Part shown: positions 19,373-30,512 of the stretch, piece after piece
Numbering within the stretch: the first letter of the stretch is position 1
Layout of the letters: every line of letters begins with the position of its first letter
Assembly (NCBI GenBank): GCA_030272585.1
Contig: BSYQ01000001.1
Span: forward strand, 10,183,001 to 10,247,000
Direction of reading: 5' to 3'
Source of the DNA: Bryopsis sp. KO-2023
Lineage: Eukaryota; Chlorophyta; Ulvophyceae; Bryopsidales; Bryopsidaceae
DNA length: 64,000 nucleotides
Position numbers and translations under genes: made by a program
The notes under the pieces: generated by a model
What the model was told of the DNA's origin: nothing
Database searches by the model: none
What the model saw: only the letters and a program-made list of their open reading frames with translations

Positions 19373-21052
19373 TGTCACGCGACGGAAAAGTTGCCCATGA
19401 GAGAAAGTTACAATAGTCCCAATACAAGCCCTTTAAGTACTCGAATCCAATAGGAACTATGCGCCAGCTAGATGAAGTTCCACTGTGAACTGCACCTAGA
19501 AGGAAACTGACACACTGTGAACTCTTTCTACACGTGTTGGAACTCCTACTGGCGCCCTGGAGCTACCCAGAAGCCAACCACGTATCCCCATAACGTCCCT
19601 AATCAAGCCTATAAGAGTGACACGTAACAATTCCCTTCTCTTATAGAAATTTGTCCTCAAATTTCTAAGGCTTCCTGCCAATCCTTTCACCAAAATAAAA
19701 TAAAACCACCACTTTTCTTTCACAACCACTATACTCTCTCTCTTTCATAGTTCAAACCAAATCAAGGAAACAATCGAACAAGAGAAATATTACCAGTTAG
19801 AAAGAACCATAGAAAACCATGAAAAACCACTCAGTTACAGGCCTTCTTTTTGATCAGGTCCCGCCGTAGGACCTACCAAGTCGGTTCTCATCATCCTCCA
19901 CTCAATTCACATAGTAACAAGGATCCGTGGTTCCGACTATGCACCGTAGCATGTCACCAAACCTTCCATCCCTTGGTAGCACTGTATAACAACCAACCCA
20001 CTCAATCTCTCCTTGGGATTCCGTTGCACTTGTAGTGCTCACCACTTCTCTCTTTATGTTCATTCCTTGCACGCATCTCTCACAGAACTCTTAAAACAAT
20101 CAAAATTTCGCATGTTCGTCCCGGCTTATTTATCCATCGTCGCCCCAGGTCCACGACTACAACAATATCAAACAACCACTCGTCTTACTGCGCCTCTCGC
20201 GTCTTACTGCGTCAAATACAACCAACCGTCTCTGCACATACGGCTTCTTCCCGATTTCTTTAATGTCGCTCTAGGCCCACGACCACAATAACATCAAACA
20301 TTCCAAACAACCAAACAACCAAAACAACCAAAACAACCAATAACGTTTCGCCTCACTGCACTACACAGCATGCGCACACACTGTACCATACACTGCTCTT
20401 TTCCCAATTTCTTTTCTTCTGTCGTCCAAGGCACACGACACAAACGTTGCTTAGGTGCCCCATAACACCTCTGACTCATCCTCATACACACAACACGAGC
20501 GCAACGCCGAACTTTCTCGAGCTTCCGTCACGGAGTATCACTTCCAGAAAAATAGCTGCACCTTCAAACAGCTGTAACTTTCCGCCTACTTCTCCGATGA
20601 ACTCCAAACACGATGCGTTGAACGCGGAATTTTCTCCTCTTGCCGTTAGCCACCTCAAATGTTTCATTCCGTGACGTATTAACGACGTTATCGCACTTTT
20701 CCTCCCAGCGCTCATCTCCCATCTCCTTCCACCATCTCTTTAAGGAAGGGTCCGCCGAGGACGTCGTCCAAAGGATCGACCGCTCCGAAACCAATTGTCA
20801 CGCGACGGAAAAGTTGCCCATGAGAGAAAGTTACAATAGTCCCAATACAAGCCCTTTAAGTACTCGAATCCAATAGGAACTATGCGCCAGCTAGATGAAG
20901 TTCCACTGTGAACTGCACCTAGAAGGAAACTGACACACTGTGAACTCTTTCTACACGTGTTGGAACTCCTACTGGCGCCCTGGAGCTACCCAGAAGCCAA
21001 CCACGTATCCCCATAACGTCCCTAATCAAGCCTATAAGAGTGACACGTAACA
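19373..21052 (-). mobile_element. Non-autonomous small LTR element D (TRIM-like) in pol of B
   Basis: 1680 bp with 257-bp LTRs at 19373-19629 and 20796-21052, identical by eye, with TGT...ACA ends. TSD CCTGG (19368-19372 and 21053-21057). The complement of 20781-20793 is TGGTTTCGGAGCG, a primer-binding site two bases from the right LTR, so the element points left; CTATAAGAGAAGGG next to the left LTR is a good polypurine tract. The 1166-bp interior has no gag or pol. It must borrow enzymes from elements using the same primer, with C a natural candidate by spacing (inference). Confidence 0.9.
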
Positions 21053-21057
21053 CCTGG

Positions 21058-21159
21058 GGTAATTGCTGAGGAGATTTCACAGAGCCTGTGGGCAGTCAAT
21101 ATGCCAAATGGTACGAGGGTAGTAATACATTCTGATTTCATGAAAAAATATCTATAGGT
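21058..21159 (+). CDS. C-terminus of B pol
   Basis: In frame with the pol ORF when D and one TSD are disregarded. It adds the end of the post-integrase domain (for example VIAEEISQSLWAVN, then HSDFMKKYL and TAG at 21157-21159). This shows that D cut off only the last 34 or so codons. Confidence 0.8.
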
Positions 21160-21211
21160 TTTGCTTTTCGGTGGATTTCCCTTTTCATTGTTTTCGGAGT
21201 TTTTGTGCACA

Positions 21212-21238
21212 GTGAAAATTGGGGCGGGGATGGGCACA
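21212..21238 (+). other. Polypurine tract of B
   Basis: GTGAAAATTGGGGCGGGGAT and a few more bases, purine-rich, lie immediately before the 3' LTR, as expected for the plus-strand primer. Confidence 0.75.
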
Positions 21239-21693
21239 TGTTGTGAAAAGGGCAATTAACAGGAAAAGGGATATTACTGTTGTGAATATGAGTAGTGGCA
21301 GTGGGAACGGTTATTAGGGGGAATGGGAGGGATTCGAACAGAGAGAGTGAACGAAATATGAACGGTCAGTCATAGGCGCAATGTAACGGCGCGGCAGTTA
21401 TAACTGTAAGCTGCGCCGTTTCATTTGCCGTTTCAGCGAAAGAGTTTTGGCGGGGACGACGAACGGTCGCGCGCCAGAAACTCGCAAACAGTGAAAAGAA
21501 CAGAGTTGTATCCTTGTAAACGAACACATTTACAGCGAGTCGCTAGAACAAAAGCTTGTACTCGAGAGGTGTTCCAACCGTTAAGAGTGAAACGACGTCG
21601 AGTGGACGTCCGTAACGGAAAGCAATCCCAGAGTGTGTCGACTGACGAGAGACGTCAGCGAAAGATGTTCGGAGTTATGAGAGCAACACAACA
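21239..21693 (+). repeat. 3' LTR of element B
   Basis: 455 bp, TGTTGTG...CACAACA. It matches the 5' LTR except for a 12-bp gap beside the CGACGA repeat. It is followed not by the host flank but by TGGTT (21694-21698) and then element S. Confidence 0.9.
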
Positions 21694-21698
21694 TGGTT

Positions 21699-22854
21699 TG
21701 TTGAGTAATTGATCGATTTGGTTGAAATCGTGTGGCGTTTCGCGTGTGGCGTTTCGCATGCTTGACAGAAACTGGGGAAAGCATATAACGAAACTTTGTG
21801 GAACTTTGGAAAACTCTTCGTGTAAAAGCGTTTAGTTCACAACATGGTTTCGGAGCCGAAGTTCTGATTCTGGGGTATCGTCCCTGTGACGAGCGTGAGC
21901 ACTCTGTCGAAAACAATCCCAGGAGCGAGTCCAAGTCGAGCCTTTGCGCTTGAAGTTCGACCTCACCCCCGACGTTTCCTATTTCTGGAAGGACGTCCAC
22001 AGTGGCGCTTTCACACTTTTCCTCGCCAGAGAGCGAGTGACAGGAACGTACCGCAACGCTTGGTGGGCGTTGCGAGCGAGGAGATCGGTGCGCTATGCGA
22101 GTGTTACGTCGTTTGCTTTTGAACGGTACTTGATGGGACGTATGGGAGTCCCTCGTTCAATTTGACGAGACGAGAGTCGCTCGGCTGAGGACGGAAGCAG
22201 TAAGACCTGGAGTAACAATGGACGTGAGCGCGCGCGCGTCACATCGGCAGTTTCCTACCACTGAAACGACAACTGACACCAAGAGTCGACCAGATATCAC
22301 AGTCCCCGCCAGAGAAGAGCTTGGGACGTCAAGAGTGATGCGACTGGGCGGGTGGGCGTTGGGAGTTTGAAAACTGACCGACAGAGACGTTTTTTGACGA
22401 CCTGGAATCGACGTATCAACGTAGTCGTGGCCTGAGCGACGCAGGACAAAGAAGTCAGGTTTGGGGTCGAGAGTGGAGTGGAATTATGATGCGGTACAAT
22501 GTGGGCTTATTTTTTCCATGCATGGATTTATGGGGTCTTTGTTTTTGGAATGGTCCATCATTGTGTTTTGCGACCTTTTTGGTTTTTCTGAAGTTATCAC
22601 AAAGAGGAACTGTGAACCTTGGGAGTTTTTTTGAATTTCGGTTATTTTTTCTTTCGGGGTTTTTCGTTCTTTTTTTCGGAGCTCTACAGTTCCAGGTGGG
22701 TGGGCCCATGTTGAGTAATTGATCGATTTGGTTGAAATCGTGTGGCGTTTCGCGTGTGGCGTTTCGCATGCTTGACAGAAACTGGGGAAAGCATATAACG
22801 AAACTTTGTGGAACTTTGGAAAACTCTTCGTGTAAAAGCGTTTAGTTCACAACA
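21699..22854 (+). mobile_element. Short LTR element S (TRIM-like) fused to the 3' end of B
   Basis: 1156 bp with identical 146-bp LTRs at 21699-21844 and 22709-22854 (TGTTGAG...CACAACA). A primer-binding site TGGTTTCGGAGCCG follows the first, and a G-rich GGTGGGTGGGCCCA precedes the second. The interior has no gag or pol. S does not have its own TSD: TGGTT stands on its left and CTGTGG on its right, and CTGTGG matches the left flank of B instead. It may be a separate element joined by recombination, or the 3' part of a long LTR of B whose 5' copy lost it. Confidence 0.8.
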
Positions 22855-24265
22855 CTGTGGTGAAAAAAGAGAGAGTCGGGAATAGATGGGGAAGTTTGAA
22901 TAGAGAAAATGAGATTGATTGGGACGCGAGGGTGTTTGCGGCTGAATGGCCGAGTTGTGATGACGGGAGCAACTTGTGGTGGATATGTGTTGAGGAATTG
23001 TGGCTGGGAATTCGAGAGGGAACGATACTTAGAGGGACTGTTGTTGTAAGGATGCCTTATTTGTTCTGAGTTTACAGAGTGACTCGTTTGCAGTCTTGTT
23101 ATCTTATCGACGACCGTCTCAAGAAAACTTTATTCAACAAATCGCAGCCAAGTTGTGCAAAAACAGGTTGGAGTCTTTTTGTTTCATCTCTCTCTTGTTT
23201 TCTGCGTGTGAAATTCATCAGGAATCACTTCGAAGAAATCATATTACAAGTTCACTGTTTTCCCTGCGACGAGAAAACCAACCAACCAACCGATCAACCA
23301 ACCAACCAAACAACATGAAACTGTCAGTGTGTGGTCTGCGTCAGTGTCGCACTGCGATTTTTTGAAGGTCGAAGGTTCCGTCATCTGTTCAAAACTGTTT
23401 GTCGGCCGACCAATCAATCCTCGTGGCATGCCCCTGTCCTGTCAGAGGTGTCGACCAACCATCCTGATGTCGCTTTGTTGCTCGCTTCTCGTTGCTGCGA
23501 TTCTGGAACTCGAAGCGTTTGATTCCGCCTTCGTCAGTCGTGGGGGGGGGGGAGCGGTTTGGATTTCCACTGACTCATCCCACGTGATCGAGTTTGTGGA
23601 GAGAAATTAGGGCTTCGACTACACAACTTGCATCGTAGACCCGCAGCGCGTAGGGTTACCTTCGGCCCCGGGACATCCAAGGGACTGCCTTTCACACAAC
23701 TTGACTTCGTGGCTTGGGGGAACGTTGAGCGAGGTAAGAATACTGAAACAGACGGCGTGGAATTGAGGCACGTTCAAGGATGCAGTTTGCAGGGTTTCTG
23801 TGATTCTTTATTTAGTTCCCATCGTCACAAGGGCTTCGTGTTTGGAGTCTCGTCGCGTTGCAACAACAGGATTTAGTTTCTGGCACTCTTGAGTGGAGTA
23901 ACTTTGGCTGATTGGGGGTGCACGTCGGGTAGCTGTAGGGAGAGAGGAAATAGGGCTGAGGAAATGTGTCGAGTTTTCTATAACCGTCTTCCGCGTTCGT
24001 CGGAGGTTTGCCTTCAACCAGTTTCGCGACATGTCGGTTCTGGAAGGAAATAGAAAAGGTTGTAATTGTCGCAACGTGTTGCGACGAATCTAGGCACTCG
24101 GTTGGCATTCCCCAAGGAAGCGTGATGGTCGGTTGTTCGGTTGTCAACTCTCGTCTTTTGACTGTTTGACCCTTCGGCACTCGATTCGATAACGTGACGC
24201 TGCAAAGCGAAAGACCAGCATCTCAACAGTTCGTCCCTGAACGATGGCTGCTTCAGGAATACGCA
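22855..24265. other. Region upstream of the AP2/ERF gene; no gene seen
   Basis: Right flank of the transposon complex, beginning with the CTGTGG duplication. It contains a short ORF at 22857-23069 without recognisable similarity, CAAC-type repeats near 23276-23316, and presumably the promoter and 5' leader of the AP2/ERF gene. Confidence 0.45.
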
Positions 24266-26638
24266 ATGGCTAAGGAGTCGGTGGAGAGTCGCACCAGCGA
24301 TAGTGTGGGGGAGAACCAGAAAAGCGAAAGCTCGACGAGCACGGGATTCGCTGAGGATGGGTCGAACTCCAAGGGAACGATTGTGTTGTCGAGCAGCGGC
24401 AACAGCCCTCGCGTGTGTCAGAGCGCCCTGACTTCAGCGGTTCGGTCATCGAGTCAGGAAGTCGATACTCTCATGCGCGCCGAACAGGTCGTGACGACTC
24501 CCCGCATTTCGACCAAACCAAAGAGACGCACGGGTGCCAAGGTAAGAGTGAACGTTTTCGTAACCGATACTCCGAATTCTTCGCTCACCACGTGACAAAC
24601 AACCCCACTGCAGTCGTCGTCGTCACTGGCTATATCATTTCCCGTCGAAGTTCCAAGTGCTCTTCTCTTTTACCAATCGCTGAGGTGATTGTATTGCCGG
24701 GTCAGGGCAAAACGGCCAACGGTCAACCGACGGGAGGAAGCGGCCTGATTGTTCCGAAGAAGGGAAAAAACTTTCGAGGCGTTCGTCAGAGGCCCTGGGG
24801 AAAGTGGGCGGCCGAGATCAGGGACCCAACAGTTGGGGCAAGGAGGTACTCATCCCAATACACCCACCCACACATCAACATGCACACATGTATCTGAGCG
24901 GATGCATGCATCACCACAGCATGATGACATGCATCCACATCCCGAGGTCGACATGATGCACATCTCGATCCGAATTCACTTGCCTGGGCCGTTGCTTATT
25001 TTTGTTTGAAAAAAAAAATACCCATATCCATATCCTTGACCTTGGTTTCCTCCTCAAAAAATCAAATTCTGAGGTCGAACCTGATTTGATGAGAACCCTA
25101 GCAGTACATGTACATCTTCAATCCTCGGAAATGGCTGACTGGGTGTGTTGCTCTTGGGGTGATGAAGATGGCTAGGGACGTTCGATACGGCCGAGCAGGC
25201 TGCCTGTGCATATGATGCCGCTGCTAGGGCAATCAGGGGCCCAGCAGCAAGGTGCAACTTCTCATTGCCAGAAGAGGAGGAACAGAAATTCATCGAGGAG
25301 TACGAGCGGAGGATGGCTGAGGGTGGCCCATGCTCTGAGTTGGAGAGTGCAATCAAAGTCCACGATGCCGTTGCACGAGCCACAAACAGAGTCAACAAGA
25401 GGGCACTCGGAGCAACAGGAAAGAACAAGGATGCAGGTATGAAACAGGTGCATAGATCGATGCTTAGAGTTCTGTCGATGTCAGGATAATCAAGAGTCAG
25501 AGGCAGCTGTGACTTGTTTTCCTGTTAGACATTCCAAGTGAGGTCGGTGTGTTATGTGTCACGGTGTTAGGTCGAGCCAGAGGCAGGGCTCGTGCTCGCC
25601 GGGCAACGAAAAAGATTCTGGATGATTGTACTGACGATGACGGCGCAGACATTACGACAGCTTCACATAGTCCTGTGGAAAGCACAATGGACAGGGATTG
25701 CGATGGTGAGTAAAATGACAGGTCCTGGGGTAGACTATGGACACACAAACACATTGCAATGCTGTTATTGTGATAGATATCGATTTGTCTGTTTCCCTAT
25801 GGTGTGCCCACTTGTCTGTTGAATGGTTGTCGATGCAGTTGACAGTGGTGGAGATCCTTTGATTCCGTCTGAACTCATTCGACTCCAATCTTCGGAGCTC
25901 ACTGGAACTCTAGCAATGACCTCCACCGTCCCCATCATGTTGCGAGACTCCGAGGTGCTCAAGTCAGGGTTGACTCCCCCGGGGGGCTGGAGAGTCCCCA
26001 AAGGGAACAGTTACACTTTCTCCCCCAAAATGAGTGAGATCCCTCCGATGGGCAGATCGATAGACATGGTGGATGCATGCACACAACTGATGGAAGGAGA
26101 TTCAGATGTGTTTTCTCTGGGCAGTCTTGGGATGGAACTCCCTGACGCGTTTGCTCTGAATGTGGAGGAGGATTGTCACCAAGATGCACCTCTGATCTCT
26201 ATGGATGGTGACGAACTGGATGAGTCGGTAATGTACGGTGTGAGTGAGGATGCCAGTATGGACTGTCCGAGCGATGACAATCGCCCCAAGCCATGGATGA
26301 AGTCTGCAGCGATTCAATCCAGCACAGCGGGATACGTTTTGAACGCCCGTGGGCTGTTTGGAAATTTCAACATGGGATTGGGGATGGGCGGGGGTGAGAA
26401 GGAGGGGGGGAAAGGTTTGACTAAAGCGCTTTCCGGGACTCTTTCGGGGTCCGGAGATAGTGTGGTGAGCAAGGGGGACAGTTCGTCGACGGTGGATGGT
26501 GTTCCTGTTACGCCTGACATGGGGTCTTGGATGATGGTGCATGAAATGACACCTGCAGGATTTGGTGGGTTTCCGATGTGGCCAGTGATTGGACAAGCTG
26601 CCATCGGAACCCCCGTGGATGCTTCAAAGCATTTGTGA
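24266..26638 (+). CDS. AP2/ERF-domain transcription factor
   Basis: Five exons: 24266-24541, 24706-24845, 25168-25436, 25529-25705 and 25839-26638. All have GT-AG introns and consistent phases, giving about 553 residues. A single AP2 domain is split between exons 2 and 3: [20 protein letters not shown], then [20 protein letters not shown] and [14 protein letters not shown]. This is the ERF-type spelling, with the WAAEIRDP beta-sheet that contacts GCC or DRE elements and the [12 protein letters not shown] helix. An acidic-basic stretch ([20 protein letters not shown]) follows, and a long C-terminal region of low complexity, rich in Ser, Gly, Asp and Met, may be an activation domain. The ATG at 24266 is chosen as the first in-frame ATG. 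Targets cannot be inferred. Confidence 0.9.
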
Positions 26639-29098
26639 GTTCGAATCAATATTTGTGGTTTTTTAGCAGGGAAGGAACTCGAACGAAGTGGAGGTTGGGA
26701 TAACCTCCGGTTGGATTGACAAAAGGAACAAAAAAAGAAAAAAATTCAGAGTGTTTGGAGTTGTAGTTTTCTTGAGAGAGAGAGATTGAGATTTATAAGA
26801 AAAAAAAAAGAAAAAAAGAAAAAAGAGCAGATAATCAGAAGAAGAAGAAGAAGAAATGATTTATGCCGATATGTTTTTGAGTTTTGTAGAGATTGTGTTC
26901 TGGTGGAACATGGGGGGATCTTTATTCATCTGTAGAAGTACGGTTTTTGGTGCAGTGTGGAATTTAGCATAGTCGATGAATATGCTATGCGATTTCTCTT
27001 TACGTCTTGTCGTGGAAAAGGGACCAGGTAGCTTTGGGGGTTCCTGTTTTTTTTTCTTAAAAAAGAAATCAAACATGATTTCTTTTTCTTCCGTAAACGA
27101 AAAAAAAACAAAACAGGACCACTGGAATTCATTTCTAGGGGGAGAATGATATCTCTAGATATTTCCTGGAGCGCTTTGTCTTTTTCTTTCGTCTTTTTTT
27201 TTTTTTTTTTTTCCTTACGTTTTTTTTTTTAACTCTCTTTTTTGGGGGTCCGCTATGTTGCCGGCCTTCTTTTTTTTTAATTTGGGGATTTGTTTGGGGA
27301 AAGTCGGCATTGGCATGGGGCTGTCCAGTGACCGACGAACTGGAATATATTAACGGAATATCATTACATTACATTGGCATAAGCAGGACGAAGGAAGAAA
27401 AAAAACAAACACAAAAAGAACAAAAAAAAAAGTTGTCCATCGTGGCATCAGTTTGACCTATTGTCCATCTTTTGGAGATTGGCAGGTGGGGGGAGGGGGG
27501 ATTCTGTCAAAAAGCACAGAGAATCTTTTTTTTTTTCTTTTTTTTGGGGTGGGTAGGGGGGATATCTGGGTGGAGGTTTACACATATTGGAATCGATCCA
27601 ATTATGCTTAGGAGGTCCAGAGTCTATGAATTTTTCGGGGGAATTTGAACATATTTTTCGCCTAAAATATCACGAAGTGACTTTTGGGCCTTTTGCTTTG
27701 GGGTGCAGAGGGATTACAGTTAAGTGGGGTGCGATGGTCGGCTGGGGACGCGTCTAAAAGTTAGTCTTTCAGCGATCATGCACCCCTCCTTTTTTTCTGC
27801 TTGTATTTTTGGACGGAGAATCCTCTGAAAAAAAAAAAAGACTGGCTAGGTAGCCAGTCTTTGGAGTGACTTTGGCAGGTTTTTTTTAATTTTAATATTA
27901 ATTTTTTTCCTGATAGCTACCAGTGCTGGTGGGTTTTTTTCTAGCACGCGCGTGTCTTTTCTTCTTTTTTACGGATACAATTTTTTCATAGGTGTTGGTG
28001 TTTTTCTTCCCCAATATGGGAAGGTTTTTGAAATGGATGAAAATTGTGGCATTATTGCAGTTTTGGGTTAAAATTGTAGATTGTGCCGCTTTGAGAAAGG
28101 TGGGATTGAGGGAAGAGAAGGGAAAGAGGGGTTGAAAAAAAAAGGAAGTGGAAAAAAAAAACAAAAAAAAATATGACATCGATGATGACCAATGGGGGCG
28201 ATGCAAAATGAATGCTGGAAAAAGTAGTTTAAAAAAACAAGGAAAAAGAATATATATCTGACAAAACAAAAGGGTTTCTCAAAAAAAAAGAGCTCTTTTA
28301 GCTTTTTGCTCAGCTCTTGATCGTCGAATGTGGGATTTGAGGGGATATACATATAAAAATAGGATCGTGGAAGGGGGGTATGAATACTCTTGTAATGGAG
28401 GCCAACATATATTTGTCAAGTTTGTTTTGTCTCTGAACTAGCAAACACCAGATTCGATCGATTCGATTTTGGGACGTAGCTATCATGTTTCTTTTTAAGA
28501 AAAAAGGTAAATTCAAAAAAAAAAAGTTATGTATTTTTTACGGTCAGGGAAACCAGATTGAGAGAGAGAGTAGCAGAATTCGAACAGAAGCTAAAAAGTT
28601 GGGATGGGGCGGAAGTTTTATTTGCTGGTTGGTGGGGTGGATGGATATGGTTCGGACCGGAGTTTTAGTTAGACCCTTTTACGGAATTCACTTGTTGGTA
28701 TGACCAAAAAAAAAAGGATAATGATTATCCAGATTGCATGCTCATTCGCTTCGGTGATGGGAGTCTCTGGTAAAAAATGGTGCCAAATTGCCCATAAGTT
28801 TTTTTCATTGACATGTTTCACGTGATCTATCCCATGGTGGAAATCCTCACTCTTTGTCTGGCAAACAATCCTATGGATTTACAAGATGCTCATCAATTAT
28901 GAGCAATGGAATCTTCATCCTTTTTATTTGTCAGTCTCATCCATAGACACAACCGCTACCATACTATACACACAACCCAGAATATCAATTCCTCCAAACA
29001 ACAGACCACTCATCCAAAAATGCGGCCTTGTTCCTTCCACTGGATACCCTCTCCCCCCAAACTCCTCCGCAAAAATAATACAACCAAAACCCACCCCT
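26639..29098. other. Long intergenic stretch with A/T homopolymers; no gene seen
   Basis: 3' flank of the AP2/ERF gene. It has many A or T runs (for example 27190-27230 and 28150-28170), a GACTGGCTA/TAGCCAGTC hairpin near 27840-27860, and no ORF with coding character. Confidence 0.5.
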
Positions 29099-30512
29099 CT
29101 ATTTCTGATTTTCGATCAGAGTGTACTCGACGTCGGCAGAAGTGACTTGGATAATCGCCGGCTCTTTAGCCATGCCTTCTGGAGCAAGAACAGTCAAAAG
29201 GGGCACCTTTTCCGATGTGAAAGTGGCTTTTTTGTTCGCATGCTTAATGGCAGCCTTCCTCATGTCACAAGCATGTTTGATGCAAGCAAGAAAGGCGCAT
29301 GCGCAAGCCACCATAAGCGAAACGATCACCACCCGCCAAATGCATGCACCAAAGACGGAATCTGACTGTTCATCGAGATCCTCGTAGTCATCATAGTTCA
29401 AGCCCTGCGAGGTCAACAAGCACTTGTTTGTTTTGGATAGCCAATGGCAGAAAAATTACAGGAGGGTGGATGAAAAGTTAAAAAACCCAGCCACACACAT
29501 ATGATAAAAAAGCAACGTACTGAAAATTTTCACTCTCGACGTAGCGAAATTGGAAGGTTCTCTGTTGGGAGTCAGCAACAATTGAAGCGTTATACACAGG
29601 GGGGACAAAGAAATAGCTGATGCTTTCTGTTTGTTTTTTATCACTTCATTTGATCGTCTGTCCAGAGACACCCTACCTGATCGTCTGACAGTTCCACCTT
29701 TTGTCCAGTGTACGGCATCGCAACATCTTGATAGTTTTCCATTTGGGAATTTCCACTGTGCACAACGACATGCATAGGAACCCCGTTCACAAGCACGACC
29801 GCATGATGGTTGGACATCCCTTCGTTTTGCATCCGGGAGAGCATCTCGAACTGCCTGTTTGCCCTGTGTTGAAAGTCGATTCTCACAGTCAGTTCCACAG
29901 GAAACGAGCAATGAAATGCAATGAGGACTTCTGTATGGATCATTTCTCACCAGGCAAAGAAGTTGCCTGCATTCACGCTGGCCATGCTTTCCCTGGTTTG
30001 AGGTTCAGCCTCAACCATGGTGGGATCGCCCAAATTGTCTTGCACGATGAGAACTGAGTGGCCTGTGACCCCAGGGACACCAGTATCCCATTCCTTCCAG
30101 AAAAACAACACAAAAAAGTCATTCATAGGGAGTTATGCATCCATTGCTGGTAAATTGTGTGCTTTGGTCTTTTTGGTGGTTTGGGCAGTCACATTTCCAA
30201 AAAACTTTGACTTGTGGAGTGGTTGTCAGTGAACGATTCTGAAGAGAGGCAGGGGCTGTGAATCTGAGTGAGACTTTTTTCGAAGTAAAAGATAAGAGGT
30301 GTTTGTGGGGGAACCAAAATCGGTCCGGTTTTTTTTTGGGGGAAAAGTGACAAAGAACACTTTTTTTCGTCGACAGTTTGTTGGGTTCCACTCTCCACCT
30401 CAGCCAGCTGGGCGAAAGAACCAACCTGTTCATAGACGCGACTTCTCGCATGGATGGTCGACACAGTAGCGGCGAGCAAGCCGAGCAGCAAAAAAGTAGA
30501 CATTCGGGACAT
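29099..30512 (-). CDS. Unknown small secreted or single-pass membrane protein
   Basis: Read leftward. Exon 1 starts at ATG 30512 (or 30503) with a clear signal peptide, STFLLLGLLAATVSTIHA; its 3' end is unsettled (30361, or about 30400 to keep phase). Exon 2 is about 29951-30097 (EWDTGVPGVTGHSVLIVQDN), exon 3 is 29677-29863 (ANRQFEMLSRMQNEGMSNHH) and exon 4 is 29099-29404. Exon 4 holds acidic YDDYEDLDEQSD, then a transmembrane segment (VVIVSLMVACACAFLACI) and a short basic tail. The predicted product is a type I membrane protein of about 200 residues. I recognise no family. An in-frame TGA at 29947-29949 falls inside the intron between exons 2 and 3 (GTGAGA...ACACAG, 29864-29950). Confidence 0.6.

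Larger units (their letters stand above)
3192..22854 (+). mobile_element. Outer LTR retroelement B with nested insertions
   Basis: Parts in order: 5' LTR 3192-3657, primer-binding site at 3658, gag-protease ORF from 3630, insertion of C (5011-15238) and E4 (15241-16542), end of protease plus frameshift site at about 16549-16700, pol 16678-19372, insertion of D (19373-21052), last 34 codons of pol to 21159, polypurine tract 21212-21238, 3' LTR 21239-21693, and short LTR element S fused to 21699-22854. CTGTGG directly precedes 3192 and directly follows 22854. B's own coding frames are open apart from the insertions. No envelope ORF lies between pol and the 3' LTR. The reverse transcriptase (LPQGF, FADD) resembles retroviral rather than standard Ty3 enzymes, so B may belong to a retrovirus-like lineage of plant and protist elements. 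Its family is inference. Confidence 0.85.

Noticed and set aside
3192-22854. An envelope gene in element B
   Set aside because: After pol (21159) only 50 bp precede the polypurine tract. Membrane segments occur only in the gag ORF.
23276-23320. CAAC-rich tandem stretch as a transposon end
   Set aside because: A simple imperfect repeat without inverted partner or duplication.
27836-27862. GACTGGCTA/TAGCCAGTC hairpin as a transcription terminator
   Set aside because: Far from any gene end and in a eukaryotic context. Noted only as a hairpin in an AT-rich gap.
29864-29950. In-frame TGA at 29947-29949 between two coding segments, as a possible selenocysteine codon
   Set aside because: A GTGAGA donor and an ACACAG acceptor remove 87 bases including the TGA and join the two segments in frame (AW/ANRQFEM). 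An ordinary intron is the simpler reading.
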